Source: an uncultured Sphingopyxis sp.
GTDB lineage: Bacteria; Pseudomonadota; Alphaproteobacteria; Sphingomonadales; Sphingomonadaceae
Direction of reading: 5' to 3'
DNA: 12,928 bases
Assembly (NCBI GenBank): GCA_937957805.1
Contig: CALFXW010000179.1
Location: forward strand, 1-12,928
Below, one piece after another: positions 5,874 to 12,870 of the stretch. How positions within the stretch are numbered: position 1 is the stretch's first letter; every line of letters begins with the position of its first letter. The notes beneath the pieces are model-generated. The model was not told the DNA's origin, searched no databases, and worked only from the letters and a program-made list of their open reading frames with translations. Position numbers and translations under genes: made by a program.

Positions 5874-6679
5874 GCACGAAAATCCGTAACCAGCGGGATA
5901 TGGTCGGATGGTTTTTCCCAAGACCGACAGGGTTCGAGCACATGGTGCGCCGCCGCGCGCGGTGCAACATCAGCGCTCGCCCACATATGGTCGAGCCGGC
6001 GGCCCCTGTCGCCCGCCTGCCAATCCTTGGCGCGATAGCTCCACCAGCTATACAGCCGCGCGGGCGCGGGGATGAAATGGCGTCCAAGATCAATCCAATT
6101 GCCCGATGCTTGCAATGCGTCCAGCGCCGCAACCTCCACCGGTGTGTGGCTGACCACGTCGAGCAGCCCCTTGTGGTTCCAGACATCCGATTCAAGCGGT
6201 GCGATATTGAAATCACCGGTCAATATATTTGGACGTTTGAGGGTCGCGGACCATGCGGTCATCCGTTCCAGAAAATCGAGCTTTTGGCCGAATTTGGGGT
6301 TAACCTCCCGGTCGGCGACATCCCCGCCAGCGGGGACATAAACATTGTCGATGTGCGTGCCATCGTCCAGCGCAACGCAGATGTGCCGTGCCTCCCCATT
6401 GGCTTGCCAATCATGGGTTTCAATCTGACGGATGGGCACGCGCGCGACCGTTGCAACACCATGGTGCATCCGCTGTCCATGGACGGCGATGTGGGTATAG
6501 CCGCGCGAGGTGAAAATATCCGCCGGGAAAAGGCCGTTTTCAACCTTAATTTCCTGCAGGCACAGCACATCGGGTGCCGCAGTGTCGAGGAATTGGCCGA
6601 CAATGTCGGCGCGCGCACGCACCGAATTAATGTTCCATGTGGCGATGCGGATATGGTCGGCGGGCTTGGCAGAAATCAT
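5870..6679 (-). CDS. xthA: Exodeoxyribonuclease III
   Basis: A 269-residue Mg2+-dependent AP endonuclease and 3'-5' exonuclease of base excision repair (E. coli ExoIII has 268). Catalytic residues are all present: N16 in ATWNINSVRAR, E43 in LQEIKVENG, Y114 in DNVYVPAGG, D156 and N158 in TGDFNIAP, D230 in RRLDHMW, and D259-H260 in PSDHIPLVTDF. ATG 6679 gives the family length; the reading further upstream to 6838 would cross a strong terminator hairpin and is rejected. The start has no clear Shine-Dalgarno but has a promoter-like pair whose -10 ends 7 bases upstream, suggesting a leaderless message. It is the first gene of a leftward group with ribA and the hydrolase, joined by GTGA overlaps. 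Confidence 0.95.
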   Translation of the reverse strand: MISAKPADHIRIATWNINSVRARADIVGQFLDTAAPDVLCLQEIKVENGLFPADIFTSRGYTHIAVHGQRMHHGVATVARVPIRQIETHDWQANGEARHICVALDDGTHIDNVYVPAGGDVADREVNPKFGQKLDFLERMTAWSATLKRPNILTGDFNIAPLESDVWNHKGLLDVVSHTPVEVAALDALQASGNWIDLGRHFIPAPARLYSWWSYRAKDWQAGDRGRRLDHMWASADVAPRAAAHHVLEPCRSWEKPSDHIPLVTDFRA

Positions 6680-6686
6680 GGCACTG

Positions 6687-6714
6687 CTCTTACCAGCGCT
6701 GGCATATCTGACAA
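6687..6714 (-). promoter_or_regulatory. Candidate sigma-70 promoter of xthA-ribA-hydrolase
   Basis: On the minus strand TTGTCA (6714-6709, 5 of 6 to TTGACA) is followed after 16 bases by TAAGAG (6692-6687). Seven bases then separate it from the xthA ATG. Transcription would start at or within a base or so of the A of the ATG, fitting the lack of a ribosome binding site. It lies just downstream of the lolA-side terminator, a sensible place for a new transcript to begin. Confidence 0.5.
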
Positions 6715-6743
6715 GCGCAGGCCAGCGCGATGGCCCGTGATAC

Positions 6744-6780
6744 AAAAGACCCCTGCTCCAGGGGCGGTGGAGCAAGGGTC
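6744..6780 (-). terminator. Rho-independent terminator (leftward)
   Basis: Inverted repeat with arms 6780-6768 and 6760-6748 and a 7-base loop. The 13-base arms pair at 12 positions, GACCC-x-TGCTCCA against TGGAGCA-x-GGGTC. On the minus strand the stem is followed by TTTTGTA, so it works for transcripts coming from lolA or from an RNA in the gap. On the plus strand the stem is followed by CAAAACG, with no T-run, so it is directional. It lies 255 bases beyond the lolA stop. Confidence 0.75.
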
Positions 6781-6890
6781 CAAAACGAGCGTTCGTCACG
6801 CCATTTTTTGTAGAGGTAATGCGCCCAGTGCCGATCAACAGGGGGGAACACCGGCGGGGCTGTGCATCTCCCTCAAGCCCGACCCTAGAC
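6744..6890 (-). ncRNA. Possible small RNA or long 3' UTR between lolA and xthA
   Basis: The gap 6680-7035 has no convincing gene, yet its leftward terminator is 255 bases from the lolA stop, far longer than needed for a lolA 3' end. On the minus strand, TTGTTC followed 15 bases later by TAGGGG, then TCTAGGG, could be promoter elements around 6916-6884. A transcript from about 6890 to the T-run would be about 145 bases. It would include a GGGA...TCCC hairpin (near 6873-6844), a GCGT/ACGC stem (near 6800-6788) and the terminator stem. I could not match it to 6S, SRP, tmRNA or RNase P RNA. The same region may simply be the lolA 3' UTR. The 5' end is a guess. Confidence 0.22.
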
Positions 6891-7035
6891 CCCTATTCTG
6901 TCGCTTGGATGAACAAGACATTTTTTATCGGGGCCAGTGCGACGAACCGTTAGGTTGCGCGCGTTGAACGGTGCAAATGTCGCAGCATTGTCGCGTTTTC
7001 GGGCGTTTTGACCCTCCAGTTCCGCTCAGCGACGT

Positions 7036-7719
7036 TCAACGACGGGGGGTGGTGGGCCGTGGGTCGCGCCAGCGAAAGGCCGACTCGGCCACCGTCACGC
7101 CATATTGCACATTGGTGAGGCGGATGGTGGTGCGCTGCCGTTGCGCATCCAACGCCACCCAGCCATAAAGCTTCAGGCCCGCCGGTGATCCGGCATCGCG
7201 TTCAAAAATCATCGTTATCATGCCATATTCGGGGCGCGCAGGGTCGCGCACTTCGACGCTAATGACATCATTGCTGCTGCCGGGAATCAACCGGCCATAA
7301 CGCACGAGATTGGCCGCCGGGTCGATGAGGACGGCGAGCGGCGAATTACGGATCGGCCAGCGCTGCACCTGCCGCACTTCATAATCAATCATGTTGAGCG
7401 AACGGCCATCGGCAACAATCAGCAGCGGGTTACCCGGTTCATATTGAAAACGTATCCGCCCCGGTTGCAGCAAGGTCAGCCGCCCGCGCTGGACATTGCC
7501 CGCCCGGTCGGTCTGGCTGAAATCTGCGGTCATGCTGCGCATCCCTTCCAGATGTCGTTGGACGAGCAGCAAATCACCGCTGAGCGGCGCATTGGCGGGC
7601 GCGCTCGCGGGCGATCTGGGCCGGGTCTGCGCCGTTGCGGGCGTCAGCATCGGGCCGGCAACCAGCGCCATGGCGGCAATCGCACTCAGCGGCGTGGCAA
7701 AGATTCGGGAAAGCGACAT
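7036..7719 (-). CDS. lolA: Outer-membrane lipoprotein carrier protein LolA
   Basis: A periplasmic chaperone that takes lipoproteins from the LolCDE complex to LolB or the outer membrane. Length is 227 residues. A signal peptide is visible: MSLSR, a hydrophobic core at about 7-25, and a likely cleavage near ATAQ (28-31), with no lipobox Cys. The mature part has the LolA features: LEGMRSMTADFSQ (57-69), RGRLTLLQPGRIRFQYE (78-94), a repeated beta-strand pattern, and the DYEVRQVQRWPI strand (102-113). A Pro/Ala-rich stretch of about 15 residues precedes the domain. I chose ATG 7719, with AGGA about 9 bases upstream, over the longer reading to 7773, which would bury the signal peptide. It lies 83 bases after ftsK and may share its transcript; the strong terminator follows 255 bases later. 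Confidence 0.9.
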   Translation of the reverse strand: MSLSRIFATPLSAIAAMALVAGPMLTPATAQTRPRSPASAPANAPLSGDLLLVQRHLEGMRSMTADFSQTDRAGNVQRGRLTLLQPGRIRFQYEPGNPLLIVADGRSLNMIDYEVRQVQRWPIRNSPLAVLIDPAANLVRYGRLIPGSSNDVISVEVRDPARPEYGMITMIFERDAGSPAGLKLYGWVALDAQRQRTTIRLTNVQYGVTVAESAFRWRDPRPTTPRR

Positions 7720-7802
7720 TTTATATCCTGCATGCAGTAATAATGGGGGGCGAATGTTCAAAATGGCCACCATTGCTTGAACCAGCGCTTAATTTATGCC
7801 GA

Positions 7803-10178
7803 TCAGAGCAATTCGGTCCAATGGCGACCATCCCCCATCCGCCCGTTACGGTCGACCAGCACTTCACGCCGCCCCAGATGGTTGGGTGGGGTGATAATCC
7901 CCAATTCGTCCATCTTGTCGATATGGCGCGCGGCGCTGTTATAGCCGATGCGCAGTGCCCGCTGGATGGAGGAGGTGGAGATGCGCTGCGCATCAATCGC
8001 CACCTGCACCGCCTGTTTGAACTGGCGCATTTCAGGGCTGTCGGCGGCCATATCATCACCAAATGCATAGCCGTCATCCACCGCATCCTCGGTCACCGCC
8101 TCAACATAGGCGGGTTGTCCCTGCGCGCGCCAATGGTCGGCAACCGCACGCACTTCATCATCCGAAACAAAGGGGCCGTGGATGCGCAGCAAGGGGCTGG
8201 AACCCATCATATAGAGCATGTCGCCACGCCCCAATAATTGTTCGGCCCCCTGTTCGGTCAGGATGGTGCGCGAATCAATCTTGCTGGTGACGTGAAAACT
8301 GATGCGGGTCGGCAGGTTGGATTTAATGACGCCGGTGATAACATCGACCGATGGGCGCTGCGTCGCGAGGATGAGGTGGATGCCCGCCGCGCGCGCCTTT
8401 TGCGACAGGCGCTGGATAAGAACTTCGACTTCCTTACCCGCGCTCAACATCAAATCGGCAAGTTCATCGACAATGATGACGATGTGCGGCATCGGTTCGG
8501 TGTCGAGCAATTCTTCTTCAAAAATCGGGCGGCCACTGTCGGGATCATAATCGGTATGCACCTGACGGCGCAGCGATTTGCCCGACGCGCGCGCGGCGCG
8601 CACCTTGTCATTATAACCGGTGATGTTGCGGACATGGATGGCGTTCATCCGCATATAGCGGTCGTCCATCTGCGCGACCGCCCATTTGAGCGCGCGCACC
8701 GCCTTTGCCGGTTCGGTCACCACCGGCGACAGCAGATGCGGGATGCCGTCATATACGGATAGTTCGAGCAATTTAGGGTCGATGAGGATGAAGCGGCATT
8801 CATCGGGCGTCAGGCGGTATAGCAGCGACAATATCATCGCATTGAGCCCGACCGACTTACCCGAACCCGTCGTCCCCGCGATGAGCAGATGTGGCATGGG
8901 CGCAAGGTCGGTAATCACCGGATCGCCCGCGATATTCTTGCCCAGAACCAGCGGCAATTGCCCCTGTTGCGCCTGAAATGCATCGCTCGCCAATAATTGG
9001 TGGAGCACCACGGGTTCACGCTGTTGGTTGGGCAGTTCGATACCGATGACGGTGCGCCCCGGAATCGCCGAAACGCGCGCCGACATCGCCGACATATTGC
9101 GCGCAATATCATGCGCCAGATTTATCACCCGGCTCGCCTTTGTGCCGGGCGCCGGTTCCAGTTCATACATGGTGACCACCGGCCCCTGCCGCACCGCCAC
9201 AATCTTGCCCTGCACCGAAAAATCCTTGAGCACGGTTTCGAGCAGTCGCGCATTGGCTTCGAGCGCGACCTTATCCACTGGCACGACATTTTTGTCGCTG
9301 GCAGGCGTCAGCAGGCTGAGCGGCGGCAGGCTGGCATGGGCGAACATATCCCCCTGTTCGATGCGCGCAGACGCGCGCGAAGCGCTGGGCTGCGGCCCGG
9401 CATCGGCGATGATCGGCGCATCCTTGCTGTCCACCGGCTTCACCGGGCGACGCGGCAAAATCCGGTCGCGCAGCCCCGGCGTTGGCGCGGGCGCAGATGT
9501 CGGGACATCGGCATCGGCAATGAAGGGCGCATCATTTGTGCCACTGCCCAGCGTCGGCAGGGCAAAATGCAGTGGCGCGAGGTTGAGGCTGCGCCACCAC
9601 AGGAAAAACCCGCCAGCGCCGGTCAAAAAGGCCGCGCCGCCACGCAGCGCAAAGGCCGCATCCGCACCCATGCCAGCGACCATACGATCCATCAGCAATT
9701 CGACGCCATAGCCGATGATGCCGCCGCGCCCTGCAGTCAGGTCTCCGGCAGGCAGATTTTCCCAGATCGCAAAGGCGATGGCCAGCAGCGCAATGCCGAA
9801 AATGCCAACCCACCAGCGCCGCGCCAGCGCCGCCTTGGGCAGGAAAAACCGCCGCCATCCGGCAAGCCACAGCATCGGCACAAACAGCCACGAAGCCCAG
9901 CCGGTGACCACCAACGCGATGCTCGCCACCGTCGCACCGGGCCGGCCCAGCCAATTGGCAGGGTCACCATCCGCTGCGGTTGTCAGACTGGCATCGGCGG
10001 CCGAAAAGCTGAGCAGCGCGAGGAGGAGGAGGAACGCCGCCAGACATAGCACTGCGCCCCAGAGCAATTGCCCTGTCCGGCTCATCGATGAATGCCACAG
10101 ACCATCAAACGCCGACTGCCCTTGCGGTGCAGCAGAGCCAGCGGCGCGGCGCGGCGCAACATTGTGGCGGCTGGCCAT
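7803..10178 (-). CDS. ftsK: DNA translocase FtsK
   Basis: A septum-anchored motor that pumps DNA toward dif during division and activates XerCD. From ATG 10178 it has 791 residues, shorter than E. coli (1329) because the linker is brief. There are four hydrophobic segments at about 37-60, 83-107, 123-140 and 177-195. The Pro/Ala/Asp-rich linker (about 200-285) holds two copies of a DAPxIADAxxPxSA motif (216 and 253). The motor follows, with Walker A GTTGSGKS (435-442), Walker B IIVDELADL (568-576, D571) and ATQRPSVDVITG (605-616). The C-terminal gamma winged helix (about 721-791, SSIQRALRIGYNSAARHID) reads KOPS. The ribosome site GAGAGGGAA lies just before ATG 10178, so the longer reading to 10238 is rejected. 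It is divergent from dapB and 83 bases upstream of lolA. Confidence 0.97.
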   Translation of the reverse strand: MASRHNVAPRRAAGSAAPQGQSAFDGLWHSSMSRTGQLLWGAVLCLAAFLLLLALLSFSAADASLTTAADGDPANWLGRPGATVASIALVVTGWASWLFVPMLWLAGWRRFFLPKAALARRWWVGIFGIALLAIAFAIWENLPAGDLTAGRGGIIGYGVELLMDRMVAGMGADAAFALRGGAAFLTGAGGFFLWWRSLNLAPLHFALPTLGSGTNDAPFIADADVPTSAPAPTPGLRDRILPRRPVKPVDSKDAPIIADAGPQPSASRASARIEQGDMFAHASLPPLSLLTPASDKNVVPVDKVALEANARLLETVLKDFSVQGKIVAVRQGPVVTMYELEPAPGTKASRVINLAHDIARNMSAMSARVSAIPGRTVIGIELPNQQREPVVLHQLLASDAFQAQQGQLPLVLGKNIAGDPVITDLAPMPHLLIAGTTGSGKSVGLNAMILSLLYRLTPDECRFILIDPKLLELSVYDGIPHLLSPVVTEPAKAVRALKWAVAQMDDRYMRMNAIHVRNITGYNDKVRAARASGKSLRRQVHTDYDPDSGRPIFEEELLDTEPMPHIVIIVDELADLMLSAGKEVEVLIQRLSQKARAAGIHLILATQRPSVDVITGVIKSNLPTRISFHVTSKIDSRTILTEQGAEQLLGRGDMLYMMGSSPLLRIHGPFVSDDEVRAVADHWRAQGQPAYVEAVTEDAVDDGYAFGDDMAADSPEMRQFKQAVQVAIDAQRISTSSIQRALRIGYNSAARHIDKMDELGIITPPNHLGRREVLVDRNGRMGDGRHWTELL

Positions 10179-10249
10179 GATTCCCTCTCCATGCCCGTTC
10201 GCAGCAGCACATAATCGCCGCTCCCGGGGCAAAAACATTGTCCCCGCCC

Positions 10250-10278
10250 TTATGCGCGCAGGCGCGACTCGCGGTCAA
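10250..10278 (-). promoter_or_regulatory. Candidate sigma-70 promoter of ftsK
   Basis: In the 166-base gap between the divergent ftsK and dapB starts, the minus strand has TTGACC (10278-10273), 17 bases, then GCATAA (10255-10250). This gives a leader of about 65 bases before the ftsK ATG. A GANTC site (10266-10270), the target of the CcrM methylase in alphaproteobacteria, lies in the spacer; another (10179-10183) lies between the ribosome site and the ATG. A TTGACC on the plus strand (10301-10306) is a possible -35 for dapB, but its -10 is poor. Confidence 0.38.
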
Positions 10279-10344
10279 GGGCGGCTTTGGCGCAAAGCAA
10301 TTGACCCTCCCCCCTTCCATCCCCCTGTCTGCGCGGCTAAAGCC

Positions 10345-11085
10345 ATGGCCATGGCACGCATGGGCATCATCGGCAGCGCAGGGCGCATGGGCAAGGCGCT
10401 GACCAGCGCGATTCTGGCGGGCGGGCACAGCCATGCCGGCGGGGTCGACCGCGCCGATGATGTGGCCAGCATCGCAGCGATCAGCGACTGCCTGATTGAT
10501 TTTTCCGCCCCCGACGCGCTGGAAGCGAACCTCGATGCCGCTGTCATGCATAATTGCCCGATCGTCATCGGCACCACCGGCCTTGGTGAACGCCACCATA
10601 TGTTGATCGATCTGGCGGCGGGCCGCATCGCGGTGCTGCAAACCGGCAATACATCGCTCGGCGTCACCTTGCTCGCCCATCTGGTGCGACAGGCCGCCGC
10701 ACGGCTGGGCGATGATTGGGACATTGAAATCGCCGAAACCCACCACCGGATGAAGGTGGATGCGCCGTCGGGCACCGCGCTCCTGCTCGGGCAGGCAGCA
10801 GCATCTGGACGCGGTATCGACCTTGCCGACCATGCGGTGCGCGCGCGCGATGGACAGGTCGGTGCACGTATGTTGGGCAGCATCGGCTTTGCGGCATTGC
10901 GCGGCGGCAGCGCCGCGGGCGACCATCATGTCCATTTTCTGGGCGATGGTGAGCGGATAACCCTGTCCCACATGGCAGAGGATCGGGCGATTTTCGCGCG
11001 CGGCGCGGTTCGCGCGGCGGCGTGGCTTTGCGCGCAAGCATCGGGACGCTATCGGATGGAGGATGTGCTGAGCCTTTCGGTATGA
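10345..11085 (+). CDS. dapB: 4-hydroxy-tetrahydrodipicolinate reductase
   Basis: NAD(P)H-dependent step of the diaminopimelate/lysine pathway, feeding peptidoglycan. Length is 246 residues against 273 in E. coli; the loss is mainly in the segment between the first cofactor strand and the DFS motif. Motifs: Rossmann loop GIIGSAGRMGK (7-17), acidic plus basic pair D35-R36 where E. coli has E38-R39, DFSAPDAL (52-59), GTTG (76-79), and the active-site ETHHRMKVDAPSGTA (131-145) with H133, H134 and K137. The start could be ATG 10345, 10351 or 10360. None has a Shine-Dalgarno; TAAAGC (10338-10343) lies 7 bases before the second, a possible leaderless start. The stop overlaps the start of nth (ATGA, 11082-11085). 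Confidence 0.94.
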   Translation: MAMARMGIIGSAGRMGKALTSAILAGGHSHAGGVDRADDVASIAAISDCLIDFSAPDALEANLDAAVMHNCPIVIGTTGLGERHHMLIDLAAGRIAVLQTGNTSLGVTLLAHLVRQAAARLGDDWDIEIAETHHRMKVDAPSGTALLLGQAAASGRGIDLADHAVRARDGQVGARMLGSIGFAALRGGSAAGDHHVHFLGDGERITLSHMAEDRAIFARGAVRAAAWLCAQASGRYRMEDVLSLSV

Positions 11086-11753
11086 CCGCCATCAGCAAAC
11101 CCCTGTCGCGCGATGCGATTTTTCGATTTTTCGCAACGCTCGCCGAACTCGACCCCGCGCCGGAAACCGAACTGGCCTTTGGCAATGACTATCAATTGCT
11201 CGTCGCGGTCGTCCTGTCCGCGCAAGCGACCGACGTTGGCGTCAACAAGGCAACGCGCGCGCTGTTTGCCGAGGTAAAAACCCCCGCGCAGATGGTCGCG
11301 CTGGGCGAAGACGGGCTGAAAGCGCACATCAAAACCATCGGCCTTTTCAATGCCAAGTCGAAAAATGTCATCGCCCTTTCTGAGATTTTGGTGCGCGACC
11401 ATGGCAGCGAAGTGCCCGCCGACCGCGACCTGCTCGAAACCCTGCCCGGGGTCGGGCGCAAGACCGCCAATGTGGTGATGAATTGCGCATTCGGCGCGGA
11501 AACCTTTGCCGTGGACACCCATGTTTTTCGCGTTGCCAACCGCAGCGGCATTGCCCCCGGCAAGAATGTGCAGGCGGTGGAAAAGGGGCTGGAGGCGCGG
11601 GTGCCCCAGCCCTTTCGTGTCCATGCGCACCATTGGCTGATCCTGCTCGGCCGTTATACATGCAAGGCGCGCACGCCGGAATGCTGGCGCTGTCCGGTGG
11701 CCGATATTTGCGGGTTTAAGATGAAAAGCGCGGCACCGAGCAAAACCCGCTAA
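11082..11753 (+). CDS. nth: Endonuclease III
   Basis: A bifunctional DNA glycosylase/AP lyase that removes oxidised pyrimidines. Its 223 residues are close to E. coli (211). The helix-hairpin-helix LPGVGRKTANVV (121-132) carries the catalytic Lys K127; the catalytic Asp D145 is in VDTHVFRVANR. The [4Fe-4S] cluster motif C-x6-C-x2-C-x5-C is complete with C194, C201, C204 and C210. ATG 11082 overlaps the dapB stop as ATGA and lacks a strong ribosome site, so translation is probably coupled to dapB; the reading from 11022 would overlap dapB deeply. Its TAA shares CTAA (11750-11753) with the TAG of the convergent amidase gene. With xthA also in the window, two successive base excision repair activities are present, in separate operons. 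Confidence 0.96.
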   Translation: MTAISKPLSRDAIFRFFATLAELDPAPETELAFGNDYQLLVAVVLSAQATDVGVNKATRALFAEVKTPAQMVALGEDGLKAHIKTIGLFNAKSKNVIALSEILVRDHGSEVPADRDLLETLPGVGRKTANVVMNCAFGAETFAVDTHVFRVANRSGIAPGKNVQAVEKGLEARVPQPFRVHAHHWLILLGRYTCKARTPECWRCPVADICGFKMKSAAPSKTR

Positions 11754-12601
11754 ATATCCTCCACCAAACGACGGTAGAGGTCTGGCCGCCGGTCCCGGAA
11801 AAAGCCCATCCCCGCGCGGTTGCGCGCCGCGCGCGCCAAATCCAGCGTCGCGGTGATGCAACCCGTTTGCGCGTCATCCATATCGGCCAGCACTTCGCCC
11901 CATTCATCGGTGATGAAACTGGTGCCGTAAAATGCCTGCCCATCCTCCGTCCCGATGCGGTTGGCGGCAACAATGGGCATGACATTGGCGACCGCATGGC
12001 CGACCATCACCCGCCGCCACGGCAGCCGCGTGTCGAGGCTGGGGTCATGCGGCTCGGCCCCGATAGCGGTGGGATAGAGCAAGAGCTCTGCCCCCATCAA
12101 GGCCATGGCGCGTGCACATTCGGGATACCATTGGTCCCAGCAAATGCCGACGCCGACCTTTACCCCCCCCACATCCCAGACGCAAAAGCCGCTGTTGCCG
12201 GGGCGGAAATAAAATTTTTCCTGATAGCCGGGGCCGTCGGGAATATGGCTTTTGCGATAGGTGCCGATGATGCCGCCATCCGCCCCCACCATGACGAGGC
12301 TGTTGTAATAATGCGGCCCGTCGCGTTCAAAAATGCTGGTGGGGATGGTGACGCGCAGTTCAGCGGCGAGCGTGCGCATCGCGGCAACCGTCGGGTGGCT
12401 CGCGACCGGGTGGGCACGGGCGAAAACCGCTTCGTCCTGATTTTTGCAGAAATAAGGCCCGTCGAATAATTCTGGCGGCAGGATGAGGGTCGCGCCCGCC
12501 GCCGCCGCAGCGCGCACTTGCTGCGACACGGCGGCGATATTGGCATCGGCATCACCGCCAAGGGCGAGTTGCAGCGCGGCGACGGTCAGGCTCTTTTCCA
12601 T
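11750..12601 (-). CDS. aguB: N-carbamoylputrescine amidase (nitrilase superfamily)
   Basis: Hydrolyses N-carbamoylputrescine to putrescine, CO2 and ammonia, the last step of the agmatine deiminase route. The 283 residues show the nitrilase triad: E44 in LPPELFDGPYF, K117 in YRKSHIPDGPGY and C154 in GICWDQWYPE. The AguB-type context is strong: HIPDGPGYQEKFYFRPG (119-135), LYPTAIGAEP, and the C-terminal FFRDRRPDLY. There is no signal peptide, so it is cytoplasmic. ATG 12601 has no clear Shine-Dalgarno; a GTGACA-N17-TAAAGC pair ends 6 bases upstream. The usual partner, agmatine deiminase (aguA), is not in the window. It is convergent with nth and divergent from the tRNA. A related omega-amidase or beta-ureidopropionase is possible but fits the motifs less well. 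Confidence 0.9.
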   Translation of the reverse strand: MEKSLTVAALQLALGGDADANIAAVSQQVRAAAAAGATLILPPELFDGPYFCKNQDEAVFARAHPVASHPTVAAMRTLAAELRVTIPTSIFERDGPHYYNSLVMVGADGGIIGTYRKSHIPDGPGYQEKFYFRPGNSGFCVWDVGGVKVGVGICWDQWYPECARAMALMGAELLLYPTAIGAEPHDPSLDTRLPWRRVMVGHAVANVMPIVAANRIGTEDGQAFYGTSFITDEWGEVLADMDDAQTGCITATLDLARAARNRAGMGFFRDRRPDLYRRLVEDI

Positions 12602-12607
12602 GCCCGC

Positions 12608-12636
12608 GCTTTAACGATGCGCAGGCGCGCTGTCAC
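12608..12636 (-). promoter_or_regulatory. Candidate promoter of aguB
   Basis: The minus strand reads GTGACA (12636-12631), 17 bases, TAAAGC (12613-12608), then 6 bases to the aguB ATG. The -35 matches 5 of 6 consensus bases. With such spacing the message would start at or very near the ATG, consistent with the lack of a ribosome binding site. Confidence 0.35.
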
Positions 12637-12685
12637 CCATGGGGCGCATCGGGCAGTTCGGCAGCAACCGCAGCGTTAAAAGCCT

Positions 12686-12714
12686 TTGCCATGCGCGTCG
12701 CCTTCGCTTAGGGG
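12686..12714 (+). promoter_or_regulatory. Candidate promoter of the tRNA-Arg gene
   Basis: TTGCCA (12686-12691) is followed after 17 bases by TAGGGG (12709-12714; TTAGGG one base earlier). The tRNA begins 10 bases after the -10, a normal distance for a tRNA transcript with a short 5' leader. The -10 is G-rich and weak against consensus. Confidence 0.4.
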
Positions 12715-12724
12715 GAGCGCCCAC

Positions 12725-12801
<77 letters not shown>

Positions 12802-12830
12802 GCACCTCCCTTGCAGCGGCGGGGCGAAAT

Positions 12831-12870
12831 AGCCCAAGACATAGCCGTTTAGCCCCTTGGGCTCTTCATT
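12831..12870 (+). terminator. Possible terminator downstream of tRNA-Arg
   Basis: AGCCCAAG (12831-12838) and CTTGGGCT (12856-12863) form a perfect 8-bp stem, followed by CTTCATT. The loop of 17 bases is long and the following stretch is only partly T-rich, so termination would be weak. It lies 30 bases after the tRNA end, a fitting place. Confidence 0.4.

Noticed and set aside
6819..6953. 44-codon plus-strand frame with an AGAGGT-like site before its ATG, in the lolA-xthA gap
   Set aside because: Its composition and third-position bias differ from the real genes here, the sequence resembles no protein I know, and it lies antisense to the possible RNA; the ribosome-site match may be chance.
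5900..6967. 355-codon plus-strand frame antisense to xthA and crossing the terminator hairpin
   Set aside because: It spans the well-supported xthA gene and the intergenic hairpin, has no family motif, and is explained as a high-GC shadow frame.
7728..7781. CTGCATGCAG palindrome (7728-7737) and imperfect hairpin TTCAA-AATGG/CCATT-TTGAA (7757-7781) between ftsK and lolA
   Set aside because: Stems are short or bulged and no T-run follows on the minus strand, so neither supports a terminator or a known operator.
8997..10049. 350-codon plus-strand frame antisense to ftsK
   Set aside because: Extremely Arg, His and Gln rich with no domain; an antisense shadow of the FtsK coding bias.
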